From an uncultured Kiritimatiellota bacterium (GTDB lineage: Bacteria; Verrucomicrobiota; Kiritimatiellia; RFP12; UBA1067), in the NCBI GenBank assembly GCA_934635225.1, contig CAKTYZ010000003.1:146840-210839 (forward strand): a stretch of DNA of 64,000 nt, in the 5' to 3' direction. Below, one piece after another: positions 8,724-18,126 of the stretch; position 1 is the stretch's first letter; the number at the start of each line of letters is the position of its first letter. Below the pieces are notes generated by a model that saw only the letters and a program-made list of their open reading frames with translations, ran no database searches and was not told the origin of the DNA. The position numbers were made by a program, and so were the translations under genes.

Positions 8724-9179
8724 TCAACGCACCGGCTTGCGCCAGAGCGTGACATAGCTCTCCTGCTCCTTCTTGCCGCGTCCCTGCCCGCGCATGCCCC
8801 ACGTGACCGTGATTCGCACGCGATGGAGGTTGTTCATGCGCTTGACGTCGTCATCTGACGGGTTCCTGTCGAGGTTCTCCCGCTCCCACGTGAACCCATG
8901 GAATTTCTCCTGCTGTTCGCGCGTCAATCGTTCGTCGGAGACGAGACCCCATAATTCCGTGGCGCGCGTCTCGCGAACATCGAGATCGCCCTCCTCCTTG
9001 ACATCTTCAAGAGGATACGCCATCTCGCCAAGGTCCATCACCTCCTGTGCCGTCTCCAATTCAGTCTGCGAAAGCATCATCTTCTGAGACTGCGACATCG
9101 ACATGAGAATGCCCGTCAGGCCAAATCCGAGAAGAATCGCCGCCAACAGGACTTCCAACAGCGTAAAGCCCGGCTTCAT
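8724..9179 (-). CDS. Minor pseudopilin GspI-like protein
   Basis: 151 aa. MKPGFTLLEVLLAAILLGFG shows a very short leader, the prepilin peptidase site G|FTLLE with the conserved Glu5, and the assembly helix. The length and the LSQTELETAQEVMDLGEMA continuation fit GspI. The start overlaps the gspH stop by 4 bp. Downstream the operon is interrupted by a repeat and an IS30 relic before gspJ resumes. Confidence 0.8.
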   Translation of the reverse strand: MKPGFTLLEVLLAAILLGFGLTGILMSMSQSQKMMLSQTELETAQEVMDLGEMAYPLEDVKEEGDLDVRETRATELWGLVSDERLTREQQEKFHGFTWERENLDRNPSDDDVKRMNNLHRVRITVTWGMRGQGRGKKEQESYVTLWRKPVR

Positions 9180-9967
9180 TCGTCATCCTCCCGTCCATCG
9201 CCCGAAAGGACCTTCGCCGCGCCGAACCGGTCAATGCGAATGGAAAGTCCGCTCTCCGGCGTCTGGCCATCTGCATAAACCCAGACCTGATGTGGATCGA
9301 CGCGCCCGTTCGTCTCCCAGACGACGGACACCGGTTCCTGCCGTTCCTCGGTCTTCGCATCCTTCGGGTCCACAGACTCTTTTGCGTCGGATGTTCCGGA
9401 CTTGTCCGACGAGGCCTTCGCCTCTTTGTATTTTCCCAGCAGATAATCTACGTTTGAGAAAACCGAGAGACGAGGCTTTCGCGTCTCGCCCGACCACGTC
9501 GATTCATCATCATTCAGCACGACCTTCAGACGCATGCCTTTGACGACATCTTCCTTGATGGGCGCAAACAGGACGTCTTGGACAAGGGAGCCTCCATCAT
9601 CCGCTTTCTCGGCAGGATCGGTCTCGGCCGACTTGGGCATCGGCAACGAATCACCAGCCAATGTCCGGATTTTGCTGCGCTCAACCTCGTCCGCAAAAAG
9701 CTTGGCGGACGTCATCTCTATCTTCGCCAACGACTCGCCATCGACCTCTTCGGTCGAATAGGTGATGATGACAGGCTTCTGCGAGACGAGCGCCTGCGAA
9801 CGCGCATGGCGAATCGCGGCAAAGATGTCGCGCGTCGCCCCTTTGACGCGCGCGGCACCCTGTCCCGCGCGGACGCTGACGACGCCAACACCGGCCATCG
9901 CGCAGATGATCGCGACAATCACCAGCAGTTCAATGAGCGTAAAGCCATGTCCTGCCCGCCGGGTCAC
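9176..9967 (-). CDS. Pseudopilin GspH-like protein
   Basis: 263 aa from a GTG at 9967. The frame is open upstream to 10057, but that would overlap proS by 77 bp; the GTG has AAAGGCGG-type purines before it and lies 13 nt after the proS stop. VTRRAGHGFTLIELLVIVAI gives the prepilin site and helix. VKGATRDIFAAIRHARSQAL is typical of GspH/FimT. A long acidic, lysine-rich insertion (about residues 120-200) makes it larger than most GspH proteins. Confidence 0.78.
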   Translation of the reverse strand: MTRRAGHGFTLIELLVIVAIICAMAGVGVVSVRAGQGAARVKGATRDIFAAIRHARSQALVSQKPVIITYSTEEVDGESLAKIEMTSAKLFADEVERSKIRTLAGDSLPMPKSAETDPAEKADDGGSLVQDVLFAPIKEDVVKGMRLKVVLNDDESTWSGETRKPRLSVFSNVDYLLGKYKEAKASSDKSGTSDAKESVDPKDAKTEERQEPVSVVWETNGRVDPHQVWVYADGQTPESGLSIRIDRFGAAKVLSGDGREDDE

Positions 9968-9980
9968 AAGTTCGCCGCCT

Positions 9981-11696
9981 TTAGTCGAGCGCAGCGAGGA
10001 TTGCCGCGACGGCCTCACCCGCCGGAACAACCTTCGTCTGTGACTTGTCCTGATCACGGCGCTTCACTTCGACGCCACCGTTCGCGAGACCCTTCGCGCC
10101 CACGACAACGCGCACGGGGAAGCCTATAAGATCCGCGTCCTTGAACTTGACGCCCGGACGTTCGGCGCGGTCATCGACAATCACGTCAACGCCCTTCGCC
10201 TCCAACGCGGCCTCCAGCTCGTCCGCAACCTGCGTGACCTCGGGCTTGTCCGGGTCAAGGTTCTCGACGACGACCCGATACGGCGCGACGGACGCCGGCC
10301 AGACGATGCCGTCGGCATCGTGGCACTGCTCAATGACGGCTTGCACGGTGCGGCTCACGCCAATGCCATAGCACCCCATCACCATGACCTTCTCCTGAAG
10401 TTCCGCGTTCTTGAACGTCGCCTTGAACGCATCCGTATATTTCGTGCCGAGCTTGAAGACGTGACCGACTTCAATGCCGCGTCTGATGACCATCGGCTTG
10501 CCGCAGGTTGCGCAGATGTCACCGTCGCGGACGATGACGAGATCGGCATAGTCTTCTGCTGCAATCGCGCAGTCACGGTCCAGATCGACATTCTTGATGT
10601 GGTGATCGTCTTTGTTCGCGCCGACAATGACGCCCTTCGCGCCCTTCAGCTCCTGATCGCAGACAATGCGGAGGGACGCGTCTGCCGGCTTTACCGGACC
10701 GACCGAACCCGCGTTCGCGCCCGATGCCTTGAGAACCGTCTCATAGTCCGCCAACTCGACCTTTTTCGCGTTGAGGAAATGACGAAGCTTGACCTCGTTC
10801 ACATCACGATCGCCGGGAACGCAGACCATGACGGGCTTTCCGTCCGCCGAATAGACGAGAGACTTCACGAACGCCGAGCCGGGAACGCCCATGAACGCCG
10901 AGACCTCGTCGATCGTCTTCGCGCCTGGAGTCGGAAGGACTTCCAACGGTCCGCACGCCGCGTCCGTGCGCGACAAGACCTTGCGCCCCGCTTTCTCAAG
11001 ATTCGCCGCATAGCCGCAGGCTTCGCAAAACGCAATGCCGTCTTCGCCCGCATCGGCGAGAACATGGAACTCATGCGAGAACTTGCCGCCGATGTCGCCC
11101 GTATCGGCCTCGACCGGATGCGCCTTCAGCCCGCAACGCGCAAAGACGCGCTTGTAGGCCTCGAACATCGCCATGTAACTCGCGTCCGCAGCCTCCAGCG
11201 AGGTGTCGAACGAATAGGCGTCCTTCATCAGGAACTCCTTCGATCGCATAAGCCCGAAGCGCGGACGGATCTCGTCGCGGAACTTCCACTGGATCTGGTA
11301 CACCGTGACGGGAAGCTGGCGGTAGGACGAGACGATGCCGTTGACGACATCCGTCACCACCTCCTCCGCCGTCGGCGAAAGGGCGTAGTCATGAGCCGCG
11401 CGGTCTTTGAGCCGGAACATGCCCGGGCCCATTGAGACCCAACGTCCGGACGTCTGCCAAAGTTCAGCGGGCTGAAGGATCGGCATCACGATTTCCTGCG
11501 CACCTGCGCGGTCCATCTCCTCGCGGACGATGTTCGCGACCTTGTTGAGAACGCGCATGCCAAGCGGCAGATAGGTGTAGAGACCGCCGGCGACCTTCTT
11601 CATGAGGCCCGCACGAATCATCAGCTTGTGAGAGTCAATTTCGGCGTCACCGGGGTTCTCCCGGAGCGTCTGGATGAGTGATTTAGTCCATTTCAT
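9981..11696 (-). CDS. proS: Prolyl-tRNA synthetase
   Basis: 571 aa, the length of bacterial-type ProRS with an inserted editing domain. The class II core shows motif 2 in KFRDEIRPRFGLMRSKEF, with LMKDAYSFD, and motif 3 in GIGVSRTVQAVIEQ. Residues about 235-385 (VSAFMGVPGSAFVKSLVYS onwards) match the YbaK-like INS domain that hydrolyses Ala-tRNAPro. The C-terminal anticodon domain includes VIVDDRAERPGVKFKDADLI. The gene heads a run into the gspH-K genes. Confidence 0.96.
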   Translation of the reverse strand: MKWTKSLIQTLRENPGDAEIDSHKLMIRAGLMKKVAGGLYTYLPLGMRVLNKVANIVREEMDRAGAQEIVMPILQPAELWQTSGRWVSMGPGMFRLKDRAAHDYALSPTAEEVVTDVVNGIVSSYRQLPVTVYQIQWKFRDEIRPRFGLMRSKEFLMKDAYSFDTSLEAADASYMAMFEAYKRVFARCGLKAHPVEADTGDIGGKFSHEFHVLADAGEDGIAFCEACGYAANLEKAGRKVLSRTDAACGPLEVLPTPGAKTIDEVSAFMGVPGSAFVKSLVYSADGKPVMVCVPGDRDVNEVKLRHFLNAKKVELADYETVLKASGANAGSVGPVKPADASLRIVCDQELKGAKGVIVGANKDDHHIKNVDLDRDCAIAAEDYADLVIVRDGDICATCGKPMVIRRGIEVGHVFKLGTKYTDAFKATFKNAELQEKVMVMGCYGIGVSRTVQAVIEQCHDADGIVWPASVAPYRVVVENLDPDKPEVTQVADELEAALEAKGVDVIVDDRAERPGVKFKDADLIGFPVRVVVGAKGLANGGVEVKRRDQDKSQTKVVPAGEAVAAILAALD

Positions 11697-11740
11697 GGGA
11701 AAATAATCGGATAAGTCGAATGCTTTGATTGATAGCCGAA

Positions 11741-14197
11741 TTAGGCGAACTTGATTGGCTCAACGTGCCAGATGTTCTTCGCATACTCCATCACCGCACG
11801 ATCAGACGAAAACCGTCCCGAGCGTGCGATGTTGACGAGAGACATCTTGTTCCACTTCTTTGCGTCACGATACGTCTTGTCAACAAGATCCTGTGCGCGG
11901 CAGTAGTCCTTGAGGTCCGCCAAGAGCATGTAGTAGTCATTATAATCCAGCAGACTCCGCAGAATCGGCTCAAACAGGCCCGGATCCAAAAGCGAGAAGA
12001 CATTTTCCTTGATCATGTCCAGCGCAAGCTTGATTTCGGGATCCTTCTTGTAGTAGTCGCGCGAGACATAGGTCGGACGCAATTTCGCGACGTCTTCGGT
12101 CCGAAGGCCGAAGAGGAACATGTTCGCATCGCCAACCTCCTGGTTGATCTCGACATTCGCGCCATCGTAAGTGCCGAGAGTCAACGCGCCGTTCATCATG
12201 AACTTCATGTTGCCCGTGCCCGACGCCTCCATGCCCGCAAGCGAGATCTGCTCGGAGACCTCCGACGCCGGCATGATCTTCTCCGCCAGCGAGACACGGT
12301 AGTCAGGAAGAAACGCGACCTGCAGACGGTCGCGCGTCCGCGGATTCGCGTTGACGACCCCCGCAATGCCATGGATGAGGCGGATGATGAGCTTCGCCAT
12401 GAAGTAGCCTGGCGCAGCCTTGGCCGCGAAGATGAACTGGCGCGGCATCGGATCATAGGTCGGGTCGCCGAGAAGGCGGTTGTAGAAGACGATGATGTAA
12501 AGCGCCAGCAGAAGCTGCCGCTTGTACTCGTGCAGACGCTTGACCTGAACGTCAAAGATCGCATCGGGATTCAGCGGAATGTCGAGGTTCTTCTTCGTCC
12601 ACGCGGCCAGCTGTCCCTTGTTGGACTTCTTGATCTTCGCAAGCGCGTCAAGGAAGTTCGCGTCATTCGCAAACTTCTCGATTTCCCTGAGTTCGTCAAG
12701 GTGCGTGATCCAGCGGTCGCCAATTGTCTCGGAGATGAGCTGCGAGAGCATCGGATTCGCCTTGAGAAGCCAACGGCGCGGCGTGATGCCGTTCGTCACG
12801 TTGTGGAACTTCTCGGGCCAGATCTCGTAGAAATCCTTGAACAGGCTCTCCTTCAGAATCTTCGAGTGCAACTCGGCAACGCCATTGACGGACGAAGTGC
12901 CGACAAGGCAGAGGTTCGCCATGCGGACGTAGCGCGAGCCGCTTTCGTCGATGAGGGACATGCGCTGGAGCTTCGGGATGTCGCCCGGATAAAGCGCACT
13001 CACCTGCTGGAGAAAGCGGCCGTTGATTTCGTAGATGATCTGCAGGTGCCGCGGCAAGAGGCGTTCCATCATCGGCACGGCCCACTTCTCCAGAGCTTCC
13101 TGAAGAATCGTGTGATTCGTGTAGCCCGTCGAACGGCGCGTCAGATCCCATGCCTTGTCCCAGTCAAGCCCCTCAAGGTCAATGAGAATGCGCATCAACT
13201 CGGGAATGACGAGCGTCGGATGCGTGTCGTTGAGGTGGATGAACACCTTGTCGGGAAGCGCATCCCACGTCTCGTTGTGACGGCGGTAGCGGCGCAGGAT
13301 GTCCTGCAGCGAGCAACAGACGAAGAAATACTCCTGACGAAGGCGAAGCTCCTTTCCGGCAAGCGTGTTGTCGTTCGGATAAAGGACCTTCGTCAAGTTC
13401 TCGGCCAGCACCTTCGTCTCGACGGCCTTGACGTAATCGCCCTTGTTGAAGTTCTCAAGCGCGAAATCGTCCACAGCCCTTGCGGACCAAAGCCGGAGGG
13501 AGTTCACCGCATTGCAGTAGCCGACGACAGGCAGGTCATACGGAACGCCTTGCACCGTCTCGCTCGGCACCCAATGCCAAGTCTGGCGGCCCTCGTCATT
13601 GCGACATTCGACATGCCCGCCGAAATGGACATGTTGCGAATACTCGGGACGCGCCATTTCCCACGGATAGCCGTCCTTCAACCAGTGGTCCGGCTCCTCG
13701 ACCTGACAGCCGTTGACGATGCGCTGACGGAAGATGCCATAGTCGTAACGAAGTCCGTAGCCCATGCCCGCAAGGTCCAGCGTCGACATCGAATCGAGGT
13801 AACACGCCGCAAGACGCCCGAGGCCGCCATTGCCAAGGCCCGCATCCGTTTCATAGTCACGCAAGTCGTTCCAGTTGATGCCAAAGTCCTTCAGCGCGTC
13901 GCGGCACAGCTGGTCGGCCTTGAGGTTGATGACATTATTGCCCAGAAGTCGCCCAATCAGGAACTCCAGCGACATGTAGTAGACGCGCTTCGTGTTCTGA
14001 CGACCGTATTCCTCCTGCGTCGAGATCCAACGCTCCACGATACGGTCGCGGACGGCCGTCGCAAACGCGGTATAGCGGTCATGCGGCGTGGTGCGCGTAT
14101 CGCCCTTCGCCAAGGTATAGCGCAAATGCCAGCAATAGTCTTCCTTCAGTCCTTCGACTGACATCTCGACCCGACGGTCTTTCTTCTTCGTTGCCAT
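11741..14197 (-). CDS. glgP: Glycogen phosphorylase
   Basis: 818 aa, full length for GT35. It releases glucose-1-phosphate from glycogen. YYMSLEFLIGRLLGNN and GNGGLGRLAACYLDSM are conserved N-terminal motifs. EASGTGNMKFMMNGALTLGT carries the lysine that binds pyridoxal phosphate, followed by DGANVEI. The start has a GAAAGAGAAC-type ribosome site, and a -10 box lies at 14246-14251 with a leader of about 40 nt. It pairs functionally with glgA at 2.9-4.4 kb. Confidence 0.97.
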   Translation of the reverse strand: MATKKKDRRVEMSVEGLKEDYCWHLRYTLAKGDTRTTPHDRYTAFATAVRDRIVERWISTQEEYGRQNTKRVYYMSLEFLIGRLLGNNVINLKADQLCRDALKDFGINWNDLRDYETDAGLGNGGLGRLAACYLDSMSTLDLAGMGYGLRYDYGIFRQRIVNGCQVEEPDHWLKDGYPWEMARPEYSQHVHFGGHVECRNDEGRQTWHWVPSETVQGVPYDLPVVGYCNAVNSLRLWSARAVDDFALENFNKGDYVKAVETKVLAENLTKVLYPNDNTLAGKELRLRQEYFFVCCSLQDILRRYRRHNETWDALPDKVFIHLNDTHPTLVIPELMRILIDLEGLDWDKAWDLTRRSTGYTNHTILQEALEKWAVPMMERLLPRHLQIIYEINGRFLQQVSALYPGDIPKLQRMSLIDESGSRYVRMANLCLVGTSSVNGVAELHSKILKESLFKDFYEIWPEKFHNVTNGITPRRWLLKANPMLSQLISETIGDRWITHLDELREIEKFANDANFLDALAKIKKSNKGQLAAWTKKNLDIPLNPDAIFDVQVKRLHEYKRQLLLALYIIVFYNRLLGDPTYDPMPRQFIFAAKAAPGYFMAKLIIRLIHGIAGVVNANPRTRDRLQVAFLPDYRVSLAEKIMPASEVSEQISLAGMEASGTGNMKFMMNGALTLGTYDGANVEINQEVGDANMFLFGLRTEDVAKLRPTYVSRDYYKKDPEIKLALDMIKENVFSLLDPGLFEPILRSLLDYNDYYMLLADLKDYCRAQDLVDKTYRDAKKWNKMSLVNIARSGRFSSDRAVMEYAKNIWHVEPIKFA

Positions 14198-14245
14198 GTT
14201 CTCTTTCTTTCAGCAAAAAGTGCTTATCTTCTCCAATGGGCTTAT

Positions 14246-14251
14246 ATTATA
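14246..14251 (-). promoter_or_regulatory. -10 box of glgP
   Basis: TGGTATAAT on the minus strand, 48 nt before the glgP ATG. This gene, unlike many neighbours, has a leader and a purine-rich ribosome site. Confidence 0.5.
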
Positions 14252-14388
14252 CCATATTTGCGGGCGCACCCACATCGTTGTCCGCACAAGAGGACCCGCC
14301 GTCAGCTCGACGCGATTGACTCCGTGAGTCCATGGGACGGACGGACAAAACACGCCGCAGGCCTCCGATGTCTCTCGAATCCCGGAGA

Positions 14389-15291
14389 TTAGAACTTGAA
14401 CATCTTCTTGAGGGCGTCGGCCGTCTTCTTCACGTCATCGCCGACCTTCTTCATCCCTTCGTTCATCTTCTTCACGCCCTCATTCAGATTCTGTGCGCCC
14501 TGATTCACCGAATCGGCGGCGGACTGAAGGGTCTCTGAGGTCGCCTTGCCCGCGTTTTGAAGCGAAGACCCGATTTGCCCGGCCGCCGTGTTGACAAGCC
14601 CGCCAAGCGCAGCCGCACCATCCCCGACGGCCGTCGCGCTCTTGAGAATCGCGTCCCAGACCTGAAGGAGAACCTCCGCCAGCGTCGCGCCTCCGGAGTT
14701 CTTGCCGATATCGGTCAACGTCAACGTGACCGGAATGGGGATTGTCAGCATCTGCAGTTTGACGCGGACGCCCGAAACGGAGAGTCTGTCAATGACGACC
14801 TTCAGCTCTTCCGTCTCCGGCTCGGGCGTCACGTCCTTCTCCGACATCTTGCGCTGCTGTGCGGCATCATACTTCTCCTTGCCGCCCGCAACATTCATCT
14901 GAATCTGCGTCAGGTTGTCAACGTTGTTCTCGCCACCGTAGAGATAAGAGACAAAACAGTCCTTCAGCGTGACTTCATGGACATGGATGCAATCCGACAA
15001 CACGCTCATTCCGTCCAGAACGACGACCAGACTTCCGAGACTCAGGGCGATCGGTTCGGAATAGCCCGTCGGATTGCCGACTTTCAGGTTCCCCAGCTCC
15101 AGACGTCCCGAATACGGATTGAGCGCAAGGTGTCCAAGGTTGAACTCGGTTTGCGTAATCCGAGAAGCCGCCGCGTTCGCAATCGGACGGACGACAGGCC
15201 CGACCCAAAGCGGAATCGTCGCGACAAGAAGAACAGCCAAGACCACAAGTCCCAGCAACGACCAGAGAATGACTTTGAATGCCTTTTTCAT
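14389..15291 (-). CDS. AsmA-like membrane-anchored protein
   Basis: 300 aa from the ATG at 15291; the longer frame to 15471 would overlap the preceding gene fully. MKKAFKVILWSLLGLVVLAV starts a single N-terminal membrane helix. The segment GHLALNPYSGRLELGNLKVG is typical of AsmA/DUF748-type proteins that bridge inner and outer membranes. The C-terminal 80 residues form an amphipathic repeat-rich helix (LQSAADSVNQGAQNLNEGVK) likely to be coiled-coil. The start overlaps the stop of the LolA-like gene by 4 bp, so both may act in envelope lipid or lipoprotein transport. The exact role is unknown. Confidence 0.65.
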   Translation of the reverse strand: MKKAFKVILWSLLGLVVLAVLLVATIPLWVGPVVRPIANAAASRITQTEFNLGHLALNPYSGRLELGNLKVGNPTGYSEPIALSLGSLVVVLDGMSVLSDCIHVHEVTLKDCFVSYLYGGENNVDNLTQIQMNVAGGKEKYDAAQQRKMSEKDVTPEPETEELKVVIDRLSVSGVRVKLQMLTIPIPVTLTLTDIGKNSGGATLAEVLLQVWDAILKSATAVGDGAAALGGLVNTAAGQIGSSLQNAGKATSETLQSAADSVNQGAQNLNEGVKKMNEGMKKVGDDVKKTADALKKMFKF

Positions 15292-15869
15292 TTGAGTGTC
15301 TCCACTGTGATTTTCGTACGATGGCCGGACCCTTCGGTCTCGACCTCCAAAACGTTGGCCATCCAGCGATCGCCGAACTTCTTCAGGCGGGCCCCCCAAA
15401 GACGACGCACGCGGCGTTCGCCCTCGAACTCTTCCGCCTGCATCAACGCACCGGTTTTGCGGTCGATCCACACGCGAACGGTCCGCGCCCCCTTGCGCAA
15501 GACGACGACCGCGCAGACCTGCCCGTGGACCGTCTCCCCTTCGCGTTCCGCATCGTAGGAGACGTCATCCCACCAAAGGTAGTCCAGCGACAGGTCGCTC
15601 CATGTGACGTCCGTCCCGCAAATGCCGTCCTTTGCGCGCACGGCATCCACCGGCTGCGCAAAGGGCTGACCGTCGACGGTCAGCGCGGTTTTCCCCGACG
15701 CGCGCGTGAGAACATAGTCATGTTCGGCCTTGACGATGCCTCGTCGGTTGCGGAGGACAATCCGCCCCGTGAGCTCGACATTCGCCGGAATCATCGCCCG
15801 GCAGGTCGCCACGAGCTCATGCGGCGTCGCATTGGTTGCAATCAAGGCACTGGCGAGAAGCGCGAACAT
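15288..15869 (-). CDS. LolA-like outer-membrane lipoprotein-sorting protein
   Basis: 193 aa from the ATG at 15869, which has AAGGGGAGACGA just upstream; the frame extends to 15932 but would overlap the aconitase gene. MFALLASALIATNATP is a short signal peptide. The body (ELTGRIVLRNRRGIVKAEHDYVL and VRVWIDRKTGALMQAEEFEG) resembles the LolA/LolB-type curved beta-sheet family annotated as outer membrane lipoprotein-sorting protein. The neighbouring AsmA-like gene supports an envelope role. Assignment is by fold-type resemblance, so moderate confidence. Confidence 0.6.
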   Translation of the reverse strand: MFALLASALIATNATPHELVATCRAMIPANVELTGRIVLRNRRGIVKAEHDYVLTRASGKTALTVDGQPFAQPVDAVRAKDGICGTDVTWSDLSLDYLWWDDVSYDAEREGETVHGQVCAVVVLRKGARTVRVWIDRKTGALMQAEEFEGERRVRRLWGARLKKFGDRWMANVLEVETEGSGHRTKITVETLK

Positions 15870-15885
15870 TTCGTCTCCCCTTGTC

Positions 15886-17814
15886 TCACAGGCTCGCAAG
15901 AAGTCCGCCGCACAGGACAAGATGCCTTTCACGGTCGGAAAGCGCCGTCTTCACCTGGAAGGCCCCTTTCGGGCTCTTCACCTTCAGGACGCCGTCCCCT
16001 TCAATTGCCGCGCGGATACCTCTCAGTTCCAGCCTGTCGCCCGCCGCAAGCTTGCCGTAATCCGCCGGATTGACGAACGTGAACGGCACGATGCCGAAAT
16101 TGATGAGGTTCGCGCGGTGAATGCGCTCAATGGACTTCGCGATCACCGCTTTCACCCCGAGATACATCGGGCAGAGCGCCGCGTGTTCGCGCGAGGACCC
16201 CTGGCCGTAGCTCTCGCCCGCAACAATGACATTGGCGAGCCCCGCCGCCTTGTTCGCAAGGCAATTGTCATGGAACTTCGGATCGCACGGCTCGAAGACG
16301 AACTTCGCATACTGCGGGATGTTCGAGCGATACTTCAGGCGCGCGCCCGCCGGCATGATGTGGTCTGTGGTGATCTTGTCGCCGACCTTGATCGCCGCAA
16401 CGCCCGCAAGGTCCTTCGCCAGGGGCACGCCTTTCGGCACAGGCGCGATGTTCGGGCCGCGCACGATCGCCGCGCCCTTCACGCCCCTGCCCGCCGTCGC
16501 GCGATAAAGAAACATCGCGTCGTCAATCGGGAACCTCTTCGGCGCGGGGACCGCCGCGACGGGCTTCTTCGTCGGCAGCTCGACCTTGCCAGTCAACGCC
16601 GAGGCCGCCGCCGTCTCCGGCGAGACGAGGTAGACCTGCGCCGACTTCGTGCCGCTTCGCCCCTCGAAGTTGCGGTTGTTCGTGCGCAACGACACCGCGC
16701 CCGTACGCGGCGACATGTGCGCGCCGATGCAGAACCCACAGGCGTTCTCCAGCATGCGGCAGCCCGCCGCGTGAAGAATCGCAAGCGAGCCGTCCTTCGC
16801 AAGCATGTTGACGACCTGACGCGAACCGCAGGCAATGCCGACCTCGACATCGTCCGCGACATGCTTTCCCTTCAAGTAGAGCGCAACCGTGCGGATGTCG
16901 CGGTACGAGCTGTTCGTGCAGCTGCCAATCAGGATCTGGTTGACCTTCTTGCCTCTCATCGACTTCACGGTGACGACGTTGCCGGGCGAGTGCGGCGCGG
17001 CCGCAAGCGGCTCGACTTTCGCGAGGTCAATCTCAAAGGAATCGTCATATTCGCTTCCCGGATCGGCGACGATCTTCACGAAGTCCTTGCCGCGCCCCTG
17101 TGCCACAAGGAACTGCCTGGTGACGGCGTCGGAGGGGAAGACCGACGTCGTCACCCCGAGCTCCGCGCCCATGTTCGTGATTGTCGCGCGGCTCGGCACG
17201 TCCAACGTCGCAACGCCCGGTCCGCAATACTCGAAAATCCAGCCGACGTTGCCTTTCGTGCCGTATTTCTTCAGGACCGTCAGAATGACGTCTTTCGCGC
17301 TCACGCCCTTGCGAAGCTTGTTCTTGAGGAAGATCGCGCGCACTTTCGGCGTCGGGATGTGAAACGCGCCACCCGCCATCGCGACCGCGATGTCGATGCC
17401 GCCCGCGCCAATCGCGATCTGTCCGACGCCACCACCCGTCGGCGTATGCGAGTCGGATCCGAGCAGCGTCGTCCCCGGCTTGCCGAAGCGCTCGAGATGG
17501 AGCTGATGGCAGATGCCGTTGCCACACTTCGAGTACACGACGCCGTACTTCTTCGCGATGGACTGGAGAAAGTCGTGGTCGTCGGCATTCTCAAAGCCAA
17601 TCTGAACCGTGTTGTGGTCAACATAGGAGACGGAAAGGTCGGTCTTCACGCGCGGCACATCCATCGACTCGAACTGGAGATAGGCCATTGTGCCCGTCGC
17701 GTCTTGCGTCAGGGTCTGGTCTATGCGGACGCCGATCTCGGCGTCCTTTGCAGGGTCTCCCTCGACGAGATGTGCTGTCAGGATCTTCTCAACGACATTT
17801 AAAGGCTTTTTCAT
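15886..17814 (-). CDS. Aconitate hydratase, Aquifex type
   Basis: 642 aa from the ATG at 17814 (MKKPLNVVEKILTAHLVEGD). It is shorter than classical AcnA and matches the single-chain Aquifex-type aconitases related to LeuC-LeuD fusions. DQTLTQDATG and LGSDSHTPTGGGVGQIAIGA are substrate and serine-loop motifs. LIGSCTNSSYRDI and CGFCIGAHMSPRTG provide cysteines for the 4Fe-4S cluster. GESYGQGSSREHAALCP in the C-terminal swivel domain carries the catalytic SSRE. It interconverts citrate and isocitrate, feeding Icd. A 3-isopropylmalate or homoaconitate substrate is less likely given the nearby icd. Confidence 0.88.
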   Translation of the reverse strand: MKKPLNVVEKILTAHLVEGDPAKDAEIGVRIDQTLTQDATGTMAYLQFESMDVPRVKTDLSVSYVDHNTVQIGFENADDHDFLQSIAKKYGVVYSKCGNGICHQLHLERFGKPGTTLLGSDSHTPTGGGVGQIAIGAGGIDIAVAMAGGAFHIPTPKVRAIFLKNKLRKGVSAKDVILTVLKKYGTKGNVGWIFEYCGPGVATLDVPSRATITNMGAELGVTTSVFPSDAVTRQFLVAQGRGKDFVKIVADPGSEYDDSFEIDLAKVEPLAAAPHSPGNVVTVKSMRGKKVNQILIGSCTNSSYRDIRTVALYLKGKHVADDVEVGIACGSRQVVNMLAKDGSLAILHAAGCRMLENACGFCIGAHMSPRTGAVSLRTNNRNFEGRSGTKSAQVYLVSPETAAASALTGKVELPTKKPVAAVPAPKRFPIDDAMFLYRATAGRGVKGAAIVRGPNIAPVPKGVPLAKDLAGVAAIKVGDKITTDHIMPAGARLKYRSNIPQYAKFVFEPCDPKFHDNCLANKAAGLANVIVAGESYGQGSSREHAALCPMYLGVKAVIAKSIERIHRANLINFGIVPFTFVNPADYGKLAAGDRLELRGIRAAIEGDGVLKVKSPKGAFQVKTALSDRERHLVLCGGLLASL

Positions 17815-17821
17815 GCGGCAT

Positions 17822-17827
17822 ATTATA
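17822..17827 (-). promoter_or_regulatory. -10 box of aconitase gene
   Basis: TGGTATAAT on the minus strand, exactly 7 nt before the ATG at 17814. Confidence 0.6.
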
Positions 17828-17868
17828 CCAAATGTTGTCGCCGCACGCATCGACCTTTTCGTCCGCAA

Positions 17869-18068
17869 ATGGTAATATCTAACGGGTCAGCAAAGGAGAG
17901 AGGAAGGCCATGGGGATCGACAAGGAGAGAAAACGAAGAACGCCACCCCATCGATGCCGGGGACGACCCGGAACGGATGCGTCAACCGATGCGGATGGAA
18001 GAGGCGTCTCCATGCGGATGGAAGAGCCGCCTCCATGCGGATGGACTGCAAGACGGGCGAAACGACGA
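17869..18068. repeat. Dispersed intergenic repeat with three 23-bp units, copy 2
   Basis: Starts AATGGTAATATCTAACGGGT like copies 1 and 3. Units begin ATGCGGATGG at 17989, 18012 and 18035, so the period is exactly 23 bp; they end in GAAGAGGCGTCTCC or GAAGAGCCGCCTCC. It continues directly into the duplicated lipoprotein cassette. Confidence 0.8.
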
Positions 18069-18126
18069 GAAGCCGTCCCTCGGCAAGCGGTCATGCCGCG
18101 CCGCAATCCGCCCGGTGACACAATGA

